A stretch of DNA of 64,000 nt from Pseudomonas matsuisoli (GCF_014647635.1 NZ_BMPO01000003.1:558001-622000), one strand, 5' to 3'. Shown: positions 29,108 through 38,802, counted from the stretch's first letter. Numbers and translations: made by a program. The notes: a model not told the origin generated them from the letters alone.

Positions 29108-29998
29108 ATGTCCCTGTTTTCCCTTTTTGGCGCCCTTGAGATCGGGCTGATCTTCTCGCTCGTCGCCCTCGGCGTGTTCATCTCCTTTCGCTTGTTGCGC
29201 TTTCCCGACCTGACCGTCGACGGCAGTTTTCCGCTTGGCGGCGCCGTTGCCGCCATCCTCATCGCCAGCGGCTGGGATCCATTCACCGCGACGCTCGTCG
29301 CGACCGCAGCGGGCGCATTGGCCGGCGTCGCCACGGCAATGCTGAACGTCCACCTCAAGATCATGGATCTGCTCGCGAGCATCCTCATGATGATCGCGCT
29401 CTATTCAATCAACTTGCGCATCATGGGCAGCCCAAACGTGCCGCTGATCATGGAGCCGACCCTGTTCAGCGTCCTTCAGCCTACGTGGCTGACCGATTAC
29501 ATCGCACGACCATTGATTCTCGTCGCCATCGTGCTGCTGGCTAAAGTCGGCTTGGACCTCTACTTTTCCACCCAACAAGGTCTGGCCATTCGTGCAACGG
29601 GCTCCAACCCACGCATGGCGCGGGCGCAAGGTATCAACACCGGCGCCATGATCATTCTCGGCATGGCCATCTCCAACGGCCTCGTCGCCCTGGGAGGCGC
29701 TTTGTTCGCGCAAAGCCAGGGCGGCGCCGACATCTCCATGGGCATTGGCACCATCGTCATTGGTCTTGCGGCTGTCATCGTCGGCGAAAGCATACTGCCC
29801 TCGCGCAAACTGCTGCTGGCGACCCTTGCGGTCATCGTCGGCGCCATCGTTTATCGCTTTTTCATCGCCCTGGCGCTGAACAGCGAGTTCATTGGCCTGC
29901 AGGCACAGGACCTCAATCTCATCACCGCGGTGCTGGTGGTGATCTGCCTCGTCATTCCATTGGCGAAAAAACGCCTGCTTCGCCGGAGGAACGTCTGA
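29108..29998 (+). CDS. ABC transporter permease (BPD_transp_2 type)
   Basis: 296 residues with about eight membrane spans, of the permease family that also serves branched-chain amino acids. Conserved stretches are FRLLRFPDLTVDGSFPLGGA near the N-terminus and RATGSNPRMARAQGI in the cytoplasmic coupling loop. It follows the binding protein and its stop overlaps the ATPase start by one nucleotide (TGATG), so the three genes form one transporter. Substrate unknown. Confidence 0.9.
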   Translation: MSLFSLFGALEIGLIFSLVALGVFISFRLLRFPDLTVDGSFPLGGAVAAILIASGWDPFTATLVATAAGALAGVATAMLNVHLKIMDLLASILMMIALYSINLRIMGSPNVPLIMEPTLFSVLQPTWLTDYIARPLILVAIVLLAKVGLDLYFSTQQGLAIRATGSNPRMARAQGINTGAMIILGMAISNGLVALGGALFAQSQGGADISMGIGTIVIGLAAVIVGESILPSRKLLLATLAVIVGAIVYRFFIALALNSEFIGLQAQDLNLITAVLVVICLVIPLAKKRLLRRRNV

Positions 29999-30792
29999 TG
30001 CTTAGCGCCAAAGACCTCAAGATCACGTTCAACCCTGGAACGCCGATCGAGAATCCGGCCCTGCGCGGTTTGTCCCTGGACATTCCAAACGGCCAATTCG
30101 TGACCGTCATCGGCTCCAACGGGGCGGGCAAGTCGACGTTCCTCAACGCCGTTTCGGGCGACTTGGCCATCGATAGCGGCCAGATCGTCATCGATGACAC
30201 CGACGTCACGAAGCAGCCGGTGTGGGAGCGCGCCAAACGGGTCGCACGCGTGTTCCAGGACCCCATGGCCGGTACCTGCGAAGACCTGACCATCGAAGAA
30301 AACATGGCCCTCGCGCAGCAACGTGGCGAACGCCGCGGCCTGGGCAAAGCGGTCAGGGCCTCGATGCGCGACGGCTTCCGCGAAAGCTTGGCGACGCTTG
30401 GCCTGGGCCTGGAAAACCGCCTTTCCGATCGCATCGGCCTGCTTTCCGGTGGCCAACGCCAAGCGGTCAGCTTGCTGATCGCCGCCCTGCAACCCTCGCG
30501 CATCTTGCTGCTCGACGAGCACACCGCAGCACTCGACCCGCGTACGGCGGATTTTGTCCTGCAGCTCACGGCACGGATCGTGGCGGAAAAACAGCTCACG
30601 ACCATGATGGTGACGCACAGCATGCGCCAGGCTCTGGATGTCGGCGAGCGCACGGTGATGCTGCATCAAGGTCAGGTCGTACTCGATGTGTCCGGCGAAG
30701 AGCGCAAGGGCATGGACGTCCCGGATTTGCTTGCCATGTTCGAAAAAGTCAGGGGTGAAAAGCTCAGTGACGATGCGCTGTTGTTGAGCTAA
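29998..30792 (+). CDS. ABC transporter ATP-binding protein
   Basis: 264 residues. Walker A GSNGAGKST (about 37-45), signature LLSGGQRQA, Walker B ILLLDEHTAALD with a histidine after the catalytic Glu, and the H-loop MMVTHSM. Powers the permease encoded just upstream, with which it is translationally coupled. The DEHTAALDP sequence is typical of the subfamily that pairs with ABC_sub_bind proteins. Confidence 0.92.
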   Translation: MLSAKDLKITFNPGTPIENPALRGLSLDIPNGQFVTVIGSNGAGKSTFLNAVSGDLAIDSGQIVIDDTDVTKQPVWERAKRVARVFQDPMAGTCEDLTIEENMALAQQRGERRGLGKAVRASMRDGFRESLATLGLGLENRLSDRIGLLSGGQRQAVSLLIAALQPSRILLLDEHTAALDPRTADFVLQLTARIVAEKQLTTMMVTHSMRQALDVGERTVMLHQGQVVLDVSGEERKGMDVPDLLAMFEKVRGEKLSDDALLLS

Positions 30793-30911
30793 GTCGACTT
30801 CTCATCGCTTACAACCCACAAGGGCACCTTGCCGTTGCGAATATCGGCGCCTTCCCAGCCAAGGTCGGCGCTGGCACTCTCGTTGCTCCCACCGATGGAT
30901 CAGGACGCCAC

Positions 30912-31208
30912 ATGGAACCGAGCAAGACCCGAACCAGCTTTTATCGCCGTCTGTACGTCGCTTGGTTGATCGACCGCGGCGGCGCGAGCAGCATTCCAGC
31001 GCTCATGGCCATTACTGGAATGCCCCGCCGCACAGCGCAAGACACCGTTCTCGCCTTGGCGGATCTGGATATCGATTGCGCATTCGTCCAGGCCGAGGGG
31101 GAGCGCAATAACGCCGGTCATTATCGGATCGCGAGCTGGGGCCCTATCGACCATCGCTGGATCGAAGCGAATCTGTCCCAGATCAAGGCTACGCTCGGCT
31201 ACCCTTGA
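30912..31208 (+). CDS. Winged helix-turn-helix protein
   Basis: 98 residues, starting MEPSKTRTSFYRRLYVAWLI, with a helix-turn-helix (GGASSIPALMAITGMPRRTAQDTV, split here as two helices) and a small wing (NAGHYRIASWG). An AGGA ribosome site precedes the ATG. Positioned between the ABC genes and the SLC13 permease as in P. aeruginosa; whether it regulates either is unknown. No effector domain, so it may be a simple DNA-binding switch. Confidence 0.78.
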   Translation: MEPSKTRTSFYRRLYVAWLIDRGGASSIPALMAITGMPRRTAQDTVLALADLDIDCAFVQAEGERNNAGHYRIASWGPIDHRWIEANLSQIKATLGYP

Positions 31209-31241
31209 TAGCCTGTTCGAACCTTTCTGGCGAAGCCGGCA

Positions 31242-33068
31242 ATGACCACCGACCTCTTCATCGTCCTGGCCTTACTGCTCACCTGCATCACGTTGTTCGT
31301 CATCAACAAGCCGCGCATGGACGTTGTCGGTCTGATGGTCGTCGTTGCCCTGCCCCTCCTTGGGATTCTGAGCATAGGGGAAACCCTTGCGGGCTTCAGC
31401 GACCCGAGCGTAGTCCTCATTGCCGCGCTGTTCGTCATCGGCGAAGGACTGGTGCGGACGGGCATCGCCTATCGTCTCGGTGACTGGTTGGTCAAGCGCG
31501 CCGGCAGCAGTGAAACCCGTTTGCTGGTGTTGCTGATGCTGGTGGTCGCAGGACTAGGATCGGTCATGAGCTCCACCGGCGTAGTGGCGATCTTCATTCC
31601 GGTCGTACTGAGCATCGCCGCTCGCCTGAATGTCACGGCAAGCCGCTTGATGATGCCGCTTGCATTCGCAGGCCTTATCAGCGGCATGCTGACACTCGTC
31701 GCCACACCTCCGAACATGGTCGTGCATGGCGAGTTGCTACGAGCAGGTCTTTCGGGTTTCGGCTTTTTTAGCTTCGCACCCATCGGACTTGTCGTTCTGG
31801 GTATGGGTGTCGTCTATATGTTGTTCGCCAGGCGCTGGCTCGGTGCGCAGGGTGAGCAATCCAATACCCAACGGCGCCATACCCTGGCGGACCTCGCTCA
31901 GGCCTACCATCTTTCGCAGCGCGAATGCCGTTTGCGTGTACTGCCTGCCTCGCGCCTCGCTAACCAGGCATTGAACGCGCTCGAACTGCGGCAGCAATAC
32001 GGAATCAACGTCATCGGCGTCGAGCGCAAACGGGGCTTTCGGACTGAGCTACTGATCGCAACCGGCAGCACGGAATTATTACCCGGTGACGTGCTGCTTG
32101 CCGATCTGGCCAGCCCCGCGATTGCCCTTTTGGGCGCTTACGACGAACTGGGTCTGGAAGCACTGCCGCTTAAAAGTTCGTACTACGCCGTTCACTCCCA
32201 TGAATTGGGACTGGTGGAGGTCGCCCTTCCGCCGGAATCCGAGCTCATCGGTAAAACCATCCAAGAGCTCGGTTTCCGTAGCCGCCACAAATTGAACGTC
32301 GTGGGTTTGCGCCGCGACCGCCAGGCGCTCGACGGTTTATTGGTTGATGAGAAGCTCAAGCCCGGCGACACCCTGCTGGTCGCGGGTAAGTGGCGACGTA
32401 TTCATGCTCTTCAGGGGCAAAGCCGGGATTTCCTGGTACTGACCCTGCCCGCAGAAGTCGACGAGGTCGCGTCCACGGCCAGCAAAGCCCCTTATGCACT
32501 GCTCAGCCTAGCAGTGATGGTTGTGTTGATGGTCAGCGGCTGGGTCCCCAATGTCGTTGCGGCATTGATCGCCTGCCTGATGATGGGCGCGTTTCGCTGC
32601 ATCGATATGGACAGCGCCTATCGTGCCGTCCATTGGCCGAGCCTGCTACTGATCGTGGGGATGTTGCCGTTCGCGCTTGCCTTACAGCGCACGGGGGGCA
32701 TCAATCTAGCCGTCGAGGGACTCATCGCCGTGGTCGGTGACGCCAGTCCGCACGCGATGCTCGCTGCACTGTTTCTGCTCACGGCCATCATCGGCCTATT
32801 CATCTCCAATACAGCAACGGCCGTGCTTATGGCTCCGGTCGCCCTGACGGCTGCGCAGCAACTGCAGGTCTCGCCCTACCCCTTCGCCATGACCGTGGCG
32901 ATTGCCGCATCCGCTGCGTTCATGACGCCGGTGTCATCGCCGGTCAACACCCTGGTGCTAGGGCCGGGCCAATATCGGTTCGTGGATTTCATAAAAATCG
33001 GCGTACCGTTCACGGTGTTAGTGCTAGTAGCGACGGTGGTATTGGTACCGCTGCTGTTTTCGCTCTGA
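31242..33068 (+). CDS. SLC13/DASS-family permease with two TrkA-C (RCK_C) domains
   Basis: 608 residues. An N-terminal set of about five to six spans is followed by two cytoplasmic RCK_C domains (about residues 210-295 and 310-395, each of the form ELLPGDVLLA or KLKPGDTLLVAG), then a second set of spans. The SNT motifs are LVATPPNMVVHG in the first half and ISNTATAVLMAP in the second. The family carries sulfate or di/tricarboxylates with sodium. Substrate not shown by sequence. Confidence 0.88.
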   Translation: MTTDLFIVLALLLTCITLFVINKPRMDVVGLMVVVALPLLGILSIGETLAGFSDPSVVLIAALFVIGEGLVRTGIAYRLGDWLVKRAGSSETRLLVLLMLVVAGLGSVMSSTGVVAIFIPVVLSIAARLNVTASRLMMPLAFAGLISGMLTLVATPPNMVVHGELLRAGLSGFGFFSFAPIGLVVLGMGVVYMLFARRWLGAQGEQSNTQRRHTLADLAQAYHLSQRECRLRVLPASRLANQALNALELRQQYGINVIGVERKRGFRTELLIATGSTELLPGDVLLADLASPAIALLGAYDELGLEALPLKSSYYAVHSHELGLVEVALPPESELIGKTIQELGFRSRHKLNVVGLRRDRQALDGLLVDEKLKPGDTLLVAGKWRRIHALQGQSRDFLVLTLPAEVDEVASTASKAPYALLSLAVMVVLMVSGWVPNVVAALIACLMMGAFRCIDMDSAYRAVHWPSLLLIVGMLPFALALQRTGGINLAVEGLIAVVGDASPHAMLAALFLLTAIIGLFISNTATAVLMAPVALTAAQQLQVSPYPFAMTVAIAASAAFMTPVSSPVNTLVLGPGQYRFVDFIKIGVPFTVLVLVATVVLVPLLFSL

Positions 33069-33084
33069 CGGGTTGGCGCTTGGC

Positions 33085-33163
33085 AAAAGAGCGATCGCCC
33101 ACAAGTGGGCTCCTACAGAAAAGCGAGCCCTTTGTAGGAGCCCACTTGTGGGCGATCGCTTTT
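33085..33163. repeat. Paired REP-type inverted repeat
   Basis: Two head-to-head units: left arm GCGATCGCCCACAAGTGGGC followed by TCCTACA, and the mirror image on the right, separated by 15 bp. Each unit contains its own small palindrome (CCCACAAGTGGG). Lies just after the SLC13 stop; the pair can fold into one long hairpin that may stabilise or end the transcript. Confidence 0.85.
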
Positions 33164-33285
33164 CTACCAGAGCAGCCCGACTCTAAACGTAGAGCAACAA
33201 ATCGTTACGCGGTCATGACACTGCGCCTTGAATGGCAGAAAGCTTGCAGGCATCTATAACGGTACATTCCGTTGACGGTGCTTCA

Positions 33286-34227
33286 ATGTCCGCATTGTTT
33301 CTTAACTTACGTAAACGCTGGCTGAGCCTCTCTTTCCTTGTCGCCCTGGTCATTGGCTGGCCGGTAGGTTGCGCCAAGCTAGAGCAGACCGAGCGGGAAC
33401 TGGTCTTTCGTATCGAGCCAGGTATTGCCAGTTGGTACACCGGCTTGCCGGCTGGCGTCGAGGAACTGGACCTGAGCGTGCCGACGTTCGGTGCGGATGA
33501 GAGCCTGTATGCCTGGTGGTGGCCGGCAGAGGATAAGGACGCGCCAACGCTGCTTTATCTGCATGGCTCCCGCTGGAACCTTACCGGGCAACTGTTTCGC
33601 ATCCAGGAACTGCGCCGTCTTGGATTTTCGATCCTGGCGGTCGACTACCGGGGTTTCGGCGAAAGCCGGGGGGCGCTCCCGTCCGAACGCACCGTGAACG
33701 AAGATGCGCGCACGGCCTGGGCGAAGCTGACGGAATTACAGCCCGACCCGGCAAAGCGACTCATCTATGGGCATTCGCTAGGCGGCGCCGTCGCAGTGGA
33801 TCTTGCCGCCGAGCTCGGCCAAGACGCGGCAGATTCCGGCCAACCCGTAGCGGCACGCGGTCTCATCATCGAATCCACGTTCACGACGCTGGCGGACGCG
33901 GCAGCGGCGGTGGCCGATACCTCGCTGCCGATTCGCTGGATCATGTCGCAACGCTTCGATTCGGTTGGCAAGATCGAAGAGATCAATATGCCGGTGCTCA
34001 TCGTCCATGGCACGGACGATCGTTATGTCCCTGCGCGCTTCAGCGAAGAACTGTTCGCCGCCGCGCGCGATCCCAAGCAGTTGCTGCTGGTGCCAGGAGG
34101 CACGCACAACAACAGCATGCGCGTCAGCGGAGGCCGCTATCAGCAGGCTATCGAGCAATTGATGGAGAGCGGCACGGTCCCAACCACTGCAGGTACCACC
34201 ACACCTAGAAAAGAGAATGCCGGCTAG
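33286..34227 (+). CDS. Alpha/beta-hydrolase lipoprotein
   Basis: About 313 residues. The start at 33286 (MSALFLNLRKRW) opens a signal sequence with a lipobox at VGC, so the mature protein should be lipid-anchored. The hydrolase fold shows LYLHGSRWNL (oxyanion side), the nucleophile elbow GHSLGG, the acid region VHGTDDRYVP and the catalytic histidine in PGGTHNN. Substrate unknown; similar to BEM46/YqkD-type hydrolases. Reads away from the REP pair. Confidence 0.85.
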   Translation: MSALFLNLRKRWLSLSFLVALVIGWPVGCAKLEQTERELVFRIEPGIASWYTGLPAGVEELDLSVPTFGADESLYAWWWPAEDKDAPTLLYLHGSRWNLTGQLFRIQELRRLGFSILAVDYRGFGESRGALPSERTVNEDARTAWAKLTELQPDPAKRLIYGHSLGGAVAVDLAAELGQDAADSGQPVAARGLIIESTFTTLADAAAAVADTSLPIRWIMSQRFDSVGKIEEINMPVLIVHGTDDRYVPARFSEELFAAARDPKQLLLVPGGTHNNSMRVSGGRYQQAIEQLMESGTVPTTAGTTTPRKENAG

Positions 34228-34302
34228 TGGTGGCATCTCGCGGGGATCGCCGCCCACGTGGCCTTGTGGGACACTAGCGCGCCCTACCCTGCTATACCGA
34301 TC

Positions 34303-35277
34303 ATGTCCCGAACGACCCCGCCCAAACGCCCACCGCCCCAGGCCAAGAAAACCACGGGGCTGCACCCTCGCAACCGCCACCAGGGGCATTACGACTTCGA
34401 CGCATTGATGCGGACGACGCCTGAGCTGAAGGCATTCGTCATCCTCAATCCCTACGGTAAACGCAGCATCGACTTCGCCGATCCGCACGCGGTGCGTACG
34501 CTGAACCGTGCGCTGCTGTGCCACCTTTACGGAATTCGCCACTGGGACATTCCTGACGGTTATCTCTGCCCGCCGGTACCTGGGCGCGCAGACTATATCC
34601 ACGGGCTTGCCGACCTGTTGGCCGAAGACGCCGCCGGCCGTATACCGCGAGGCGTATCGGTCCGGGCGTTGGATATCGGCACCGGCGCCAACTGCATCTA
34701 TCCCCTGCTCGGTCATGGCGATTACGGCTGGCACTTCGTTGGCGCGGACATTGATGAGCGCGCGATGTCCGCGGCGGGTGCGATGCTCGCCGCCAACGGG
34801 CTCGAACCGGCCATCGAACTGCGTCGACAAACGAATCCCGACTGGCTGTTTCGCGGCATCGTGCAACCGGGTGAGCGGTTCGAGTTGACGCTCTGCAACC
34901 CGCCGTTTCACACCAATGCCGATGAGGCCCATGCCGGCAGTCGGCGCAAGTGGAAGAATCTAGGCAAGCTCGATCCGAAGCGAAAGCTGCCCACGCTCAA
35001 CTTCGGCGGGCAGAGCAATGAACTGTGGTGTCCGGGTGGTGAACTCGCCTTTTTGCGGCGAATGATCGAGGAAAGCGAAGCCTACGCGACGCAGGTGCTC
35101 TGGTTCACGAGCCTCGTCTCGAAGGGCGGCAATCTCGACCCGCTACAGCGTGCGTTAGGACGCACCTCGGCCGTGGAGGTGCGGGTCGCGGAAATGGCTC
35201 AAGGCCAGAAACGCAGCCGATTCCTGGCGTGGTCGTTTCACGATGCGCGCACGCGCAAGGAATGGCTTAAGCCATAA
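34303..35277 (+). CDS. rlmF: 23S rRNA (adenine1618-N6)-methyltransferase
   Basis: Methylates A1618 of 23S rRNA using SAM. 324 residues from [11 protein letters not shown] at 34303; the 15 upstream codons are unlikely. Family marks are the basic N-terminus, [18 protein letters not shown], the SAM-binding [16 protein letters not shown] and the catalytic [11 protein letters not shown]. Stand-alone gene. Confidence 0.93.
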   Translation: MSRTTPPKRPPPQAKKTTGLHPRNRHQGHYDFDALMRTTPELKAFVILNPYGKRSIDFADPHAVRTLNRALLCHLYGIRHWDIPDGYLCPPVPGRADYIHGLADLLAEDAAGRIPRGVSVRALDIGTGANCIYPLLGHGDYGWHFVGADIDERAMSAAGAMLAANGLEPAIELRRQTNPDWLFRGIVQPGERFELTLCNPPFHTNADEAHAGSRRKWKNLGKLDPKRKLPTLNFGGQSNELWCPGGELAFLRRMIEESEAYATQVLWFTSLVSKGGNLDPLQRALGRTSAVEVRVAEMAQGQKRSRFLAWSFHDARTRKEWLKP

Positions 35278-35335
35278 TCCGTGGCTTTTGTCGGGGCGGC
35301 ACCCGGGTTCACACCCGGTCTACAGGAGCCGTAGG

Positions 35336-35366
35336 GTGGATGGACGCAGCCATCCACCTTTTAAAA
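35336..35366 (+). terminator. Palindrome with T-run after rlmF
   Basis: GGTGGATGG and CCATCCACC pair around ACGCAG and are followed by TTTTAAAA. Related to the valS terminator, so it is both a dispersed repeat and a plausible terminator for rlmF. Confidence 0.6.
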
Positions 35367-35434
35367 CGTACATTGAAGGCAACTGAAGCGTACGACGGCC
35401 CGGGCGATGGCTGCCCGGTTGCCCCTATGGATGC

Positions 35435-35905
35435 CTAACCTCGCCGTCCAAAAAAAGTACGTTTGGCTCTCGCCAACCAGCCCTCGTGCGAATGGTCGCT
35501 GGTGATTTTCTTGAGATTGCGATTTACCACCTCGACGTAGTTACGATCGTCACTGCGGATATGACTCACCAGCCAGCGACCTAGCGTCTGGCCGAGCTCG
35601 TCGGTCACGTTCTCCCCTTCACGAAATCGCGTTCTCAAGGATTCGACGCGCTTTATGAATACTTCGTGGACACGCTTGTGCGCGCGACAAAAAACGTAGC
35701 CTGCTTCCTCCATCAGCGACTCCTCGAACGCGAAGTGAGAAATCGTGTAATCCACCAGTTGTTCGATGATGTCCGCAACGGTGGTCGAAGACACTCCACG
35801 ACGAGCGTCTTCGAGTCCATTGATCATCGCGATGATCTGTCGATGCTGATCGTCGATCACGTCGATACCCGTATCAAGGTCACTGCTCCAGACGAAATGA
35901 GCCAC
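35435..35905 (-). CDS. Bacteriohemerythrin
   Basis: A di-iron oxygen-binding protein of the hemerythrin family, cytosolic. I prefer a GTG start at 35905 because GAGG lies 8 nt upstream; the frame is open to 35956. In the resulting 156-residue form the full set of iron ligands is present: His21 (DDQHR), His57 and Glu61 (HFAFEE), His76 and His80 (HKRVH), and His115 with Asp120 (HIRSDD). Roles proposed for the family include oxygen delivery or sensing. Short basic tail. Stands alone, divergent from the phosphoesterase gene. Confidence 0.9.
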   Translation of the reverse strand: MAHFVWSSDLDTGIDVIDDQHRQIIAMINGLEDARRGVSSTTVADIIEQLVDYTISHFAFEESLMEEAGYVFCRAHKRVHEVFIKRVESLRTRFREGENVTDELGQTLGRWLVSHIRSDDRNYVEVVNRNLKKITSDHSHEGWLARAKRTFFGRRG

Positions 35906-36105
35906 GTCCACGTCCTCAATCGATGCTTGAAGGGGCAAGCTTGCCGGCTCGCACACGGCTGTTCATTGACGGACATCAATGCCGCTGGACAGCGGCCAGC
36001 GCTTTCGCAATCCCAACAGGACCGTTAGGCTGGTCCGCTCAATTCACCCGCGGTCCGTCATCGCGCCCTGCATTCCCGCATTCCCGATACCAGAGCAACC
36101 CCTGC

Positions 36106-37224
36106 ATGTTCAGATCCCGCTTTACCATGCTGTCGATCATCGTTGGTCTTCATCTGCTCGTTGCCGTCTCGCTCATTCCCTTCCTGCCAATAGGCCCACT
36201 CGGACAAGCCCTCGCGAGCCTCTACATGATCGCCTCTTGCGCCCTGATGCCCATCGGCTTCCGGTCTCGGGGAATCAATTCCAAGCCGCTGGCCTGGGCG
36301 AGCTTGATGACCATGGGCATCTTCTCCAGCCTGGCGGTGTTCGCGCTGATCCGTGCGCTCGTGTTGGGCGTGTTGATGGTGGTAGGCGTGGACGTTGCCG
36401 CGCACTGGGCACAGGGCTCGGCGATCGCGGTGCTGGTAGGCGTGGGCATGGTGACGCTGGTCGGCGTCTACACCGCTCGGCGCGTGGCGCCGGTCAAATC
36501 CGTACAGATTCCACTCAAGGGGCTGCCGGAGGCGTTCGAAGGTTTCACGATCGTGCAGATCAGCGACATCCACGTCGGGCCGACCATCAAGCGGCGCTAC
36601 ATCGAACGCATCGTCGAACGCGTCAACAGCTTGCAGCCGGACTACGTGGCCGTCACTGGTGATCTAGTAGACGGCAGCGTCGCGCAGCTTTCTCAGCACA
36701 TCGGACCCTTGGCGAATCTCAACGGCGCGCATGGCGTGGGCGTAGTGACCGGTAACCACGAATACTATTCCGGTGCCCCGGCCTGGGTTGCCGAGCTACG
36801 GCGCATGGGCCTGACCGTACTGATGAACGAACATCGCATCATCGAGCGCGAAGGCGCAGCGCTGGTCATTGCGGGTATCACCGACTATTCCGCGGGCGCG
36901 TATGAGCCGTCCCACACGAGTGATGCACGCGCCGCCATCGCGGGCGCACCAACGGATGCATGCAAGATCCTGCTGGCGCATCAGCCACGGTCCTCGGAGG
37001 CCGCCAGGGACGCGGGCTTCGATCTTCAATTGTCCGGGCACACCCATGGAGGGCAATTCTGGCCGTGGATGCATTTCGTGCGCATGCAGCAGCCGTGGGT
37101 CGCAGGCATTCATCACCTGGGCAAACTGACGGTCTACATCAGCCGAGGCACCGGTTATTGGGGCCCTCCCATTCGCTTTGCCGCACCCTCGGAGATCACC
37201 CGCATCCGTCTTGTCGCCGCCTAA
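36106..37224 (+). CDS. Membrane-anchored metallophosphoesterase (YkuE-like)
   Basis: 372 residues. Four hydrophobic segments in the first 125 residues are followed by a calcineurin-like domain with the five metal motifs: QISDIHVGP, TGDLVDG, GNHEYYSG, LLAHQPR and SGHTHGGQFWP. Homologues act on phosphodiester or UDP-lipid substrates, but the substrate here is unknown. The start at 36106 (MFRSRFTMLS) is the first with a membrane-protein N-terminus. Fifteen nucleotides before phzF, so probably one operon. Confidence 0.88.
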   Translation: MFRSRFTMLSIIVGLHLLVAVSLIPFLPIGPLGQALASLYMIASCALMPIGFRSRGINSKPLAWASLMTMGIFSSLAVFALIRALVLGVLMVVGVDVAAHWAQGSAIAVLVGVGMVTLVGVYTARRVAPVKSVQIPLKGLPEAFEGFTIVQISDIHVGPTIKRRYIERIVERVNSLQPDYVAVTGDLVDGSVAQLSQHIGPLANLNGAHGVGVVTGNHEYYSGAPAWVAELRRMGLTVLMNEHRIIEREGAALVIAGITDYSAGAYEPSHTSDARAAIAGAPTDACKILLAHQPRSSEAARDAGFDLQLSGHTHGGQFWPWMHFVRMQQPWVAGIHHLGKLTVYISRGTGYWGPPIRFAAPSEITRIRLVAA

Positions 37225-37239
37225 CCAGAGGATTTTGCA

Positions 37240-38142
37240 ATGATTCGCCGCTTCAAACAGGTCGACGTCTTCACCCAGGCTCCTTTCAAAGGCAACCCGC
37301 TGGCCGTGGTACTCGAGGCGGACGGGCTTTCGGACGCCGACATGCAGGCCATCGCACGCTGGACCAACCTCTCGGAAACGACTTTTGTCCTGCCGCCGAC
37401 GTCGATCGAGGCCGACTACCGCGTACGCATCTTCACACCGGATACCGAATTGCCCTTCGCCGGCCATCCAACGCTCGGCACCGCGCATGCATTGCTCGAA
37501 TCGGGGCTGGAAACACGCGAGCCAGGACAATTACTGCAGGAATGCGCAGCGGGGCTCATCCAGATCGAAACCCGCAGCGATGGCGCGCTCGCCTTTCGGG
37601 CACCGGCCGCTGACGTCCTCCCGTTGGAAGACCGTCACCTACCAACGTTAGACCGCGCGCTGGCTGGAACCTATCGCTGTGCGGGCACCTCTCCGACACG
37701 CGTGCAGGCGGGAATTCCATGGTTGCTGGTACGCGTGCCGACGCTCGAAGCGTGCCTTGCACTCGAGCCCGACGTCGCCGCGCTGAACGAGCTGCTTCAC
37801 GCATGCAACGCCACGGGCCTTGCGATCTATGCGCCCCAGCCCGACGCGTTGATCGCCGAGTACGAGCTGCGTACGTTCCTCGTCGAACACGGTTCGCTGG
37901 TCGAAGACCCGGTAACGGGCTCGGCCAATGCCTGCCTCGCACGTCTGCTGCAAACACAAGACTTCCCGGACGGTAGCCAGACACGTGATGGATACCGCGC
38001 ACGCCAAGGGACTCGCTTGCATCGCGACGGGCGGGTGAGTGTGATCTACCGTTCAGGGGATCCATGGATCGGCGGGCATAGCGTAACCCTCGTCGACGGC
38101 ACGCTTACCACCTCATTGCCGACGGACGAGCCATTGGCGTGA
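37240..38142 (+). CDS. PhzF-family isomerase-like protein
   Basis: 300 residues in the diaminopimelate-epimerase-like fold. The catalytic glutamate lies in NLSETTF (Glu46), and the second-half motifs EDPVTGSANACLA and the start MIRRFKQVDVF are typical. An AGAGG ribosome site precedes the ATG. PhzF isomerises DHHA in phenazine synthesis, but most relatives outside phz operons have unknown substrates, and no phenazine genes are here. The isochorismatase-like gene follows directly. Confidence 0.9.
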   Translation: MIRRFKQVDVFTQAPFKGNPLAVVLEADGLSDADMQAIARWTNLSETTFVLPPTSIEADYRVRIFTPDTELPFAGHPTLGTAHALLESGLETREPGQLLQECAAGLIQIETRSDGALAFRAPAADVLPLEDRHLPTLDRALAGTYRCAGTSPTRVQAGIPWLLVRVPTLEACLALEPDVAALNELLHACNATGLAIYAPQPDALIAEYELRTFLVEHGSLVEDPVTGSANACLARLLQTQDFPDGSQTRDGYRARQGTRLHRDGRVSVIYRSGDPWIGGHSVTLVDGTLTTSLPTDEPLA

Positions 38143-38229
38143 CACGCTCGATTGCACTCGGGCACGTCATCTGCGGTCCGTATTGGACCTCATCGTGAAT
38201 TCGCGCGTAGACACTCGACAGGAGGACGC

Positions 38230-38802
38230 ATGACAACCGCTTTCATCGGCTTGGACTACATCGTCGATATCACCCACCCTGACGGCAAGATGGCCGGCGC
38301 GGCAGAACAGGTCATCGACCGCGACGTCATCGCCAATGCCAACCGCGCCTTGGCGATCGCCAAGGAAAAGGGTTGGTTGACCGTGCTGGTCAAAGTTGGC
38401 TTCGCCAAAGGCTATCCCGACCAGCCCAAGCACTCGAAGCTATTCGGCAAGGCACACGAATACGGCGTGCTGGAAGAAGGCAGCCCCGGCATGGCATTCC
38501 ATCCTGACCTGGATGCCGCCAAAGCCGATATCGTGCTGACCAAACCGCGGGTAAATGCGTTCTATGGCACCCAACTCGACCCCGCGCTGCGTGCACGCGG
38601 CGTCACTCGCGTGGTGTTGGCCGGCGTCAGTACGATGATGGCCGTCCAGAGCGCCGCTCGGGATGCCCATGATCGCGACTACGAGGTCTTGATCCTCGAA
38701 GAGGCGTGTGCTGCGGCTGAAACTGCAGACCACGAGGATTCCATCCGGACCTTACGAACCGTCACCGATGTGGTGACGCTCGACGAGCTGGCGAAGCTTT
38801 AG
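38230..38802 (+). CDS. Isochorismatase-fold protein lacking the catalytic cysteine
   Basis: 190 residues, start at 38230 with a GGAGG ribosome site. The Asp (FIGLDY, Asp9) and Lys (VLTKPRVNAFYGT, Lys105) of the cysteine-hydrolase triad are present. At the nucleophile position, in GVSTMMAVQSAARDA, residue 138 is Ala where nicotinamidase-type enzymes have Cys. True isochorismatases (EntB, PhzD) also lack this Cys. So it could hydrolyse a vinyl ether or have a binding role. It follows phzF, making a link to a chorismate-type substrate worth testing. Confidence 0.83.
   Translation: MTTAFIGLDYIVDITHPDGKMAGAAEQVIDRDVIANANRALAIAKEKGWLTVLVKVGFAKGYPDQPKHSKLFGKAHEYGVLEEGSPGMAFHPDLDAAKADIVLTKPRVNAFYGTQLDPALRARGVTRVVLAGVSTMMAVQSAARDAHDRDYEVLILEEACAAAETADHEDSIRTLRTVTDVVTLDELAKL

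Noticed and set aside
37240-38142. Phenazine biosynthesis locus
   Set aside because: Only a PhzF-family gene is present; no phzA/B, phzC, phzE or phzG. The family name alone does not show phenazine production.
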